Source: Bacteroidaceae bacterium (lineage in GTDB: Bacteria > Bacteroidota > Bacteroidia > Bacteroidales > Bacteroidaceae). From it: a stretch of 10,551 nt of DNA. The stretch lies in the NCBI GenBank assembly GCA_900768625.1, contig CAAGDO010000168.1, positions 1 through 10,551 on the forward strand, given 5' to 3'. Made by a program: the position numbers and the translations under genes. Below, in pieces: positions 7,388 to 10,551 of this stretch. Under the pieces are notes generated by a model. It was not told the DNA's origin. It did not search any database and worked only from the letters and a program-made list of their open reading frames with translations. Within the stretch, counting starts at the first letter, position 1, and each line of letters opens with the position of its first letter.

Positions 7388-7461
7388 GGCGCGATAGCTC
7401 AGATGGTTAGAGCGCATGATTCATAATCATGAGGTCGACAGTTCAATCCTGTCTCGCGCTA
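7388..7461 (+). tRNA. tRNA-Met (CAT), copy 2
   Basis: This copy is identical over all 74 nt to the tRNA at 7250-7323 and begins 138 bp after it, with anticodon CAT at 7422-7424. The 64-bp spacer carries no promoter or terminator, and a strong terminator follows copy 2, so both are almost certainly processed from one precursor. As in copy 1, CCA is not encoded. Confidence 0.95.
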
Positions 7462-7468
7462 CTTCAAG

Positions 7469-7511
7469 CAGAGGCGTAGAATCCGAAAGGTTTCCACGCC
7501 TCTGTTTTTTT
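7469..7511 (+). terminator. Intrinsic terminator of the tRNA unit
   Basis: CAGAGGCGT at 7469-7477 pairs perfectly with ACGCCTCTG at 7496-7504, followed at once by seven T residues (7505-7511). The hairpin begins eight bases after the second tRNA. It is a textbook rho-independent terminator in the plus direction. Confidence 0.93.
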
Positions 7512-7550
7512 GTCTTGCGCATCCGCATTTGCCTTCCCCGCCATTATCTT

Positions 7551-7644
7551 CCTGACTTCATCATTTTTTGCCCCATTAGATTTCGTGTGTTGAAAATCAG
7601 CGAGTTACGTACTCCAATCGGGTGGCTCAGGGTGACGCATCGAC
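7551..7644 (+). repeat. 95-bp intergenic repeat, copy B
   Basis: This 94-bp stretch is the inverted partner of 107-201, about 95% identical with a one-base length difference. It lies in the gap between two converging transcription units, bounded by the tRNA terminator on one side and the lipoprotein terminator on the other. Copy A is likewise at a gene 3' end, but in the opposite orientation relative to the neighbouring minus-strand gene. Confidence 0.8.
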
Positions 7645-7652
7645 AAACACAC

Positions 7653-7696
7653 AAAAAACGCGTAACTACCGTTTTTGCTCACGATAATTACGCGTT
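7653..7696 (-). terminator. Intrinsic terminator of the lipoprotein gene
   Basis: AACGCGTAA at 7657-7665 pairs perfectly with TTACGCGTT at 7688-7696 around a 22-nt loop. Read on the minus strand the hairpin lies about 50 nt past the lipoprotein stop codon and leads straight into a run of six T, as expected for a rho-independent terminator. Confidence 0.8.
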
Positions 7697-7745
7697 AAAC
7701 TGCACTATGAATAATGGATTTTGTCTGCGAGAATCAGTCAGCCCA

Positions 7746-8633
7746 TCACTTGGCAAGGCTGGCAGCACCGGAACCAATCATCTGGCCGTCGGCGAAAATA
7801 TAGGCTGAATATTTGCCTCCGCCAAGGTATTCACTGATGGGCACATAAACGGTGACACGCTGTTCCTGACCATTATACTCGATGGTACGTGCAGCGGAAT
7901 AGCCGATGCTCTTGTTTTCGTAGTTGAAAGAACCAGAATGACCTGCCACTTGCTGGTTAGGCTTGAGCAAACGCACATAGATGGTACGGTTGCCGGCAGA
8001 AGCCGTCACATTGCGGGTGATGGTGAACGAAACAGCAAAACGAACAATATCCTTGCTCTTCTTGGCCGGTTTGCCGTTCTTCTTCAGAGGAGAAACGGAA
8101 ACACCAGTGGCATTGAGCTGGGCGGCAATGGCCACCTTCTCGTTGAGCGTGGCATTTTCAGCATGAATATTGGTGTTTTCAGCGCGGGTACGTTCTGCAT
8201 CAGCACGTGCCTGGTCGCGTTCGCCAATAAGTGTCTGGTTGATGCGCTGGAGCGAATCCACCTGACGGATATAGTCGCGGAGGACGGCACGCACTGTTGC
8301 CAGTTCCTTCTTCAAACGAAGAATTTCGGCCGAACTGCTTGCCTTCACGTTCTTCAGTTCCTTGAGCAACGCTTCAGCACGCTCCTGCTCGGCATTGAGC
8401 TTGGCCACGAGCGAATCGTCTTTCACGCCTCTCTTCAGTTCGCCATACTGGGTGGCAAACTCGGCATACTGATTTTCCATTTCGCGCTTGTCGAGTTCGG
8501 CAAGCTGACGGAGTTCGGCAAGTTCCTTTTCCTTTTCTTCCAGTTTCTTCTTGTCGCCATTGCAGCCAACGAACAGACCTCCGAAAATGGCCATGAGCAG
8601 CGAAAGGAGGAAGATATGGGTGAAACGTTTCAT
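7746..8633 (-). CDS. Coiled-coil lipoprotein of unknown function
   Basis: I do not recognise a specific family for this 295-residue protein. Residues 1-24 form a lipoprotein signal peptide: MKRF, then a hydrophobic core, then FVGC with Cys24 as the acylation site. Residues 28-170 are rich in Glu, Lys, Ala, Leu and Arg with heptad-like spacing, a long probable coiled coil resembling SMC-type segments. A basic linker (KKNGKPAKKSK, 184-194) leads into a C-terminal region of about 100 residues with alternating hydrophobic residues and Gly/Asn turns, probably a beta domain (for example TIYVRLLKPNQQVAG, VTVYVPISEYLGGGKYSAYIF). It is expected to be anchored in a membrane and reach into the periplasm or out of the cell. 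The gene stands alone, with its own terminator downstream and the palindromic repeat 8666-8850 immediately upstream, where its promoter should lie. The ATG at 8633 is the only start giving a complete signal peptide. Confidence 0.88.
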   Translation of the reverse strand: MKRFTHIFLLSLLMAIFGGLFVGCNGDKKKLEEKEKELAELRQLAELDKREMENQYAEFATQYGELKRGVKDDSLVAKLNAEQERAEALLKELKNVKASSSAEILRLKKELATVRAVLRDYIRQVDSLQRINQTLIGERDQARADAERTRAENTNIHAENATLNEKVAIAAQLNATGVSVSPLKKNGKPAKKSKDIVRFAVSFTITRNVTASAGNRTIYVRLLKPNQQVAGHSGSFNYENKSIGYSAARTIEYNGQEQRVTVYVPISEYLGGGKYSAYIFADGQMIGSGAASLAK

Positions 8634-8665
8634 TGGTTTTTGAATCTTATATGAAGATATAGAAA

Positions 8666-8850
8666 TCGTCTAAACTTTTCTGACGAAGATTTGATTTGAA
8701 GTTTGAGCTCTTCTAAATTCAATCTTCACCTTTCTTTTTGGCCGTTTTTTGTCCTTTCATCGGTCGTGTAGCTCGCTACACTCCCTCTTCAAGGCCCAAA
8801 AACGCCTCAAAAATAAAGGCAAATCTTGAATTTCATAAAAGTTCAGACGA
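8666..8850. mobile_element. MITE-like palindromic element, copy 1 (complete)
   Basis: The ends form terminal inverted repeats: TCGTCTAAACTTTT at 8666-8679 against the complement of 8837-8850 (TCGTCTGAACTTTT), 13 of 14. Inside, nested arms (GGCCGTTTTTTG near 8740-8751 with CAAAAACGCC near 8797-8806) surround a central palindrome GTGTAGCTCGCTACAC (8766-8781). The unit could therefore fold end to end into one imperfect hairpin. Bases 8732-8854 recur inverted at 10429-10551. It encodes no protein. No transposase is present and clear target duplications were not found, so mobility is inferred only from shape and copy number. It sits directly upstream of the lipoprotein gene. Confidence 0.6.
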
Positions 8851-8854
8851 CTTC
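8732..8854 (-). repeat. 123-bp inverted repeat, left copy
   Basis: This segment is the reverse complement of 10429-10551 with only two mismatches seen in 123 bp. Weak similarity continues a few bases past 8854 (to about 8862). It belongs to the palindromic element at 8666-8850. The two copies bracket ilvE together with its promoter and terminator. Confidence 0.93.
8808..8815 (-). promoter_or_regulatory. -7-like box inside the repeat, facing the lipoprotein gene
   Basis: Read on the minus strand this is TATTTTTG, matching TAnnTTTG. No TTG lies 17-23 bp upstream, so it is weak evidence. If active it would start a transcript with a leader of about 170 nt for the lipoprotein gene, and the same box in the right copy would read out of the window. 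No other -7 match was seen upstream of that gene. Confidence 0.25.
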
Positions 8855-8863
8855 ATATTGTGA

Positions 8864-8921
8864 TTAAAACACAAGTCGGGGGCTTCGGCTACAGACAATC
8901 GTTGCACCCGAAGCATCCGAC
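8864..8921 (-). terminator. Terminator of ilvE
   Basis: GTCGG (8875-8879) and GCTTCGG (8882-8888) pair with CCGAAGC (8908-8914) and CCGAC (8917-8921), a 12-bp stem broken by one two-by-two internal loop. On the minus strand the stem is followed by TTGTGTTTTAATC, a fair U tract. It lies about 64 nt beyond the ilvE stop codon. Confidence 0.72.
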
Positions 8922-8984
8922 CTGCTAATATAGAATCAAGAGGACGATTTCTCGGCGTCCACCAATCCACAAGGAGAATATGGT

Positions 8985-10004
8985 CTAGTCAAGCACGGTG
9001 ACCCATCCGTGGGTATCGGGCTGGATGCCATACTGGATATCACGATAGAGATGGTAGAGCTTTTCGGACACAGGTCCGGGCTTGCCGTCCTTGGCGATGA
9101 GATAGCTCTTACCGTTCTCGAGGTCGTCAATCTTATGGATGGGGCTGATCACTGCGGCCGTTCCGCAGGCTCCGGCTTCATCGAATTCGCTGAGTTCTTC
9201 TTCGGGGATGGGGCGCACTTCCACTTCGAGACCAAGGTCTTTGGCCAACTGCTGGAGGGTACGGTTGGTGATGGAAGGAAGAATGGACGATGACTTCGGG
9301 GTGATGTACTTTCCCTGCTTGATGCCGAAGAAATTGGCAGCACCACATTCGTCGATGTATTTCTTCTCCTTCGCGTCGAGATAGAATTCCGAAGCGTAAC
9401 CGGCTTCGTGGGCCATCTGATTGGCACGAAGACTGGCCGCATAGTTACCACCCACCTTGTAGCGTCCTGTGCCTAACGGAGCAGCACGGTCGAACTCGCG
9501 GATGATGACATAGTCGTTGGTGGCGAAACCACCCTTGAAATAGGGACCTACAGGCGAAACGAAAATCACACACAGGTACTCGTTAGCGGGATGTACACCT
9601 ACCTGAGCGCCGGTGCCGATGAGCAACGGACGGATATAGAGCGAAGCACCGCTTTCGTAGGGAGGAATGAAACGCTCATTGAGCTTCACCACCTTCTTCA
9701 CCATTTCCTCAAACTTATCGGTGGGCAATTCAGGCATCAAAATGCCGCGGCAAGTGCTCTGAAGGCGCTCCGCATTGTCCTTCATACGGAACACGCGGAC
9801 TTTTCCGTCAGGACAACGGAATGCCTTGAGTCCTTCAAAGGCCTCTTGGCCATAGTGGAGGCAAGTGGCCGCCATATGGATGTTGATGGTGTCTTCAGAC
9901 GTCACTTCAATTTCGCCCCACTGGCCGTTGCGATAATAACAGCGCACGTTGTAGTCGGTGGGCAGATAGCCGAACTTCAAGTTGGCCCAGTCAATATTTT
10001 GCAT
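8985..10004 (-). CDS. ilvE: Branched-chain amino acid aminotransferase
   Basis: This 339-residue enzyme is a fold-type IV PLP aminotransferase that interconverts leucine, isoleucine and valine with their 2-keto acids in the cytoplasm, with 2-oxoglutarate/glutamate as partner. The length fits the longer BCAT branch. Visible landmarks: YGQEAFEGLKAFR from 51, Arg-containing YIRPLLIGTG at 123-132, the Schiff-base lysine K183 in GTGRYKVGGNYAASL, and the class IV signature around 216-226 with E219 and N224 (DECGAANFFGI), then a conserved SITNRT at 244-249 that holds the cofactor phosphate, and CGTAAVISPI at 280-289. All catalytic features are present. The ATG at 10004 gives a natural family N-terminus (MQNIDWANLKFGY). 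The gene stands alone: its own promoter with a 150-nt leader upstream, a hairpin terminator downstream, and a 123-bp inverted repeat on each side. No other ilv/leu genes are in the window. Confidence 0.96.
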   Translation of the reverse strand: MQNIDWANLKFGYLPTDYNVRCYYRNGQWGEIEVTSEDTINIHMAATCLHYGQEAFEGLKAFRCPDGKVRVFRMKDNAERLQSTCRGILMPELPTDKFEEMVKKVVKLNERFIPPYESGASLYIRPLLIGTGAQVGVHPANEYLCVIFVSPVGPYFKGGFATNDYVIIREFDRAAPLGTGRYKVGGNYAASLRANQMAHEAGYASEFYLDAKEKKYIDECGAANFFGIKQGKYITPKSSSILPSITNRTLQQLAKDLGLEVEVRPIPEEELSEFDEAGACGTAAVISPIHKIDDLENGKSYLIAKDGKPGPVSEKLYHLYRDIQYGIQPDTHGWVTVLD

Positions 10005-10074
10005 ATTGCTTCAGAATGAATTGAATGAATGTTTTTTAGCGCTGGAGGCTCTGCACGAATCCACAGGGGGCCGC

Positions 10075-10089
10075 TCAAGCAACCAGCAT
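10075..10089 (-). other. Four-codon mini-ORF in the ilvE leader
   Basis: On the minus strand the leader contains ATG CTG GTT GCT TGA, which would encode Met-Leu-Val-Ala. Its GGTTG can pair with CAACC just upstream, competing with an inner CCGA/TCGG pairing. The Leu-Val content is suggestive of branched-chain control, but no intrinsic terminator follows in the leader, and so short an ORF is expected by chance. This is a weak call. Confidence 0.2.
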
Positions 10090-10160
10090 TCCGACCCTTT
10101 CGGTTGGTCTATCCTTACGTTTCTGAAAGGATGAAAGGACGTTCCGATTCGAATCAGCGG

Positions 10161-10195
10161 CAAAATTAAGCAATAACATTGGGATAACTGCCAAA
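10161..10195 (-). promoter_or_regulatory. Promoter of ilvE
   Basis: Read on the minus strand, TTTG (10195-10192) and TAATTTTG (10168-10161) match the Bacteroidetes promoter consensus with a 23-bp spacer, at the long end of the accepted range. Transcription would start near 10154, giving a leader of about 150 nt before ilvE. Confidence 0.7.
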
Positions 10196-10356
10196 TAGAA
10201 TTCACTTTTTACTTCCATAACACCCCATAAAAGCTTAATTCATCAATTTTTCGCGTTTTCAGGGTAAAAGAAAGGACATGAAGAACACCCGTTTGCCGCC
10301 ATTTAAAACACAGAATACGTACGAATACGCATTTTTCATGCACTAACCAAGGAGAT

Positions 10357-10391
10357 TTTGCATTATAATTCGGAAAGTTTTCATAAATTTG
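10357..10391 (+). promoter_or_regulatory. Divergent plus-strand promoter reading out of the window
   Basis: TTTG at 10357-10360 and TAAATTTG at 10384-10391 match the Bacteroidetes consensus with a 23-bp spacer. A transcript starting near 10398 would run through the repeat copy at 10429-10551 toward a gene beyond the right edge. No start codon of a convincing gene is seen before the window ends. Confidence 0.6.
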
Positions 10392-10428
10392 CAGACCATC
10401 AGACATGCACTTTTCTTTCGCACAAAAT

Positions 10429-10551
10429 GAAGTCGTCTGAACTTTTATGAAATTCAAGATTTGCCTTTATTTTTGAGGCGTTTTTAGGCCTTGAAGAGGG
10501 AGTGTAGCGAGCTACACGACCGATGAAAGGGCAAAAAACGGCCAAAAAGAA
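10429..10551 (+). repeat. 123-bp inverted repeat, right copy (cut by window edge)
   Basis: This is the inverted partner of 8732-8854 with two mismatches seen, and includes the palindrome GTGTAGCGAGCTACAC. The sequence ends inside the element, so its other terminal repeat, expected about 60 bp further on, cannot be seen. It starts about 31 bp after the predicted plus-strand start site and thus would be transcribed in a leader. Relative to the gene that it appears to precede, its orientation matches that of copy 1. Confidence 0.93.

Noticed and set aside
7416..7808. 130-codon plus-strand ORF starting inside the second tRNA
   Set aside because: It crosses the tRNA, its terminator, a repeat and another terminator before running into the antisense of the lipoprotein gene.
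7938..8654. 238-codon plus-strand frame opposite the lipoprotein
   Set aside because: It is antisense to a gene with a clear signal peptide and lipobox; the translation looks like the mirror of the coiled-coil codons.
10209..10457. 82-codon minus-strand ORF upstream of ilvE
   Set aside because: It begins inside the repeat, overlaps the predicted divergent plus-strand promoter, and has no recognisable features.
8666..10551. Composite transposon carrying ilvE
   Set aside because: The flanking repeats encode no transposase, and ilvE looks like a native housekeeping gene with its own promoter and terminator.

Overview
The window looks like chromosomal DNA of a Bacteroidales bacterium, most likely Prevotella or a close relative. 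The grounds are the TTTG / TAnnTTTG promoters (best one ahead of the tRNAs), the lack of clear Shine-Dalgarno sites, the very long LptF/LptG-type permease next to a fused ribBA, and the protein sequences. This placement is inference from sequence style, not a database match. All six protein genes are on the minus strand; two tRNA genes are on the plus strand.

Layout in minus-strand transcription order. On the right, ilvE (branched-chain aminotransferase, 8985-10004) has its own promoter and a 150-nt leader and ends in a hairpin terminator. It is followed by a coiled-coil lipoprotein of unknown role (7746-8633), which has its own terminator. In the middle, a promoter at 6214-6221 reads into a probable operon: an LptF/LptG family permease (LPS export), ribBA (riboflavin synthesis entry enzymes) and a Bax-inhibitor-1/YccA-like membrane protein. 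After a strong hairpin comes a class I aspartate-type aminotransferase (389-1576). Between permease and lipoprotein lies a self-contained plus-strand tRNA unit: promoter, two identical CAU-anticodon tRNAs 138 bp apart, and a textbook intrinsic terminator.

The genes are housekeeping: amino-acid transamination, riboflavin, outer-membrane biogenesis and tRNA. There is no defence system, CRISPR array, transposase or phage gene. The unexplained structure is in the intergenic DNA, which carries at least three unrelated repeat families: (1) a ~95-bp element present twice in opposite orientation (107-201 and 7551-7644); (2) a ~185-bp, MITE-like, strongly palindromic element at 8666-8850, with a 123-bp near-identical inverted partner running off the right edge (10429-10551), so that the pair brackets ilvE; (3) a one-locus cluster of nested palindromes built from AGTACT/CTCGAG (6675-6805). 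These repeats are the most promising material for something undescribed; no new protein system is visible. Divergent promoters at 10161-10195 (minus, ilvE) and 10357-10391 (plus) suggest another gene starts just beyond the right edge.
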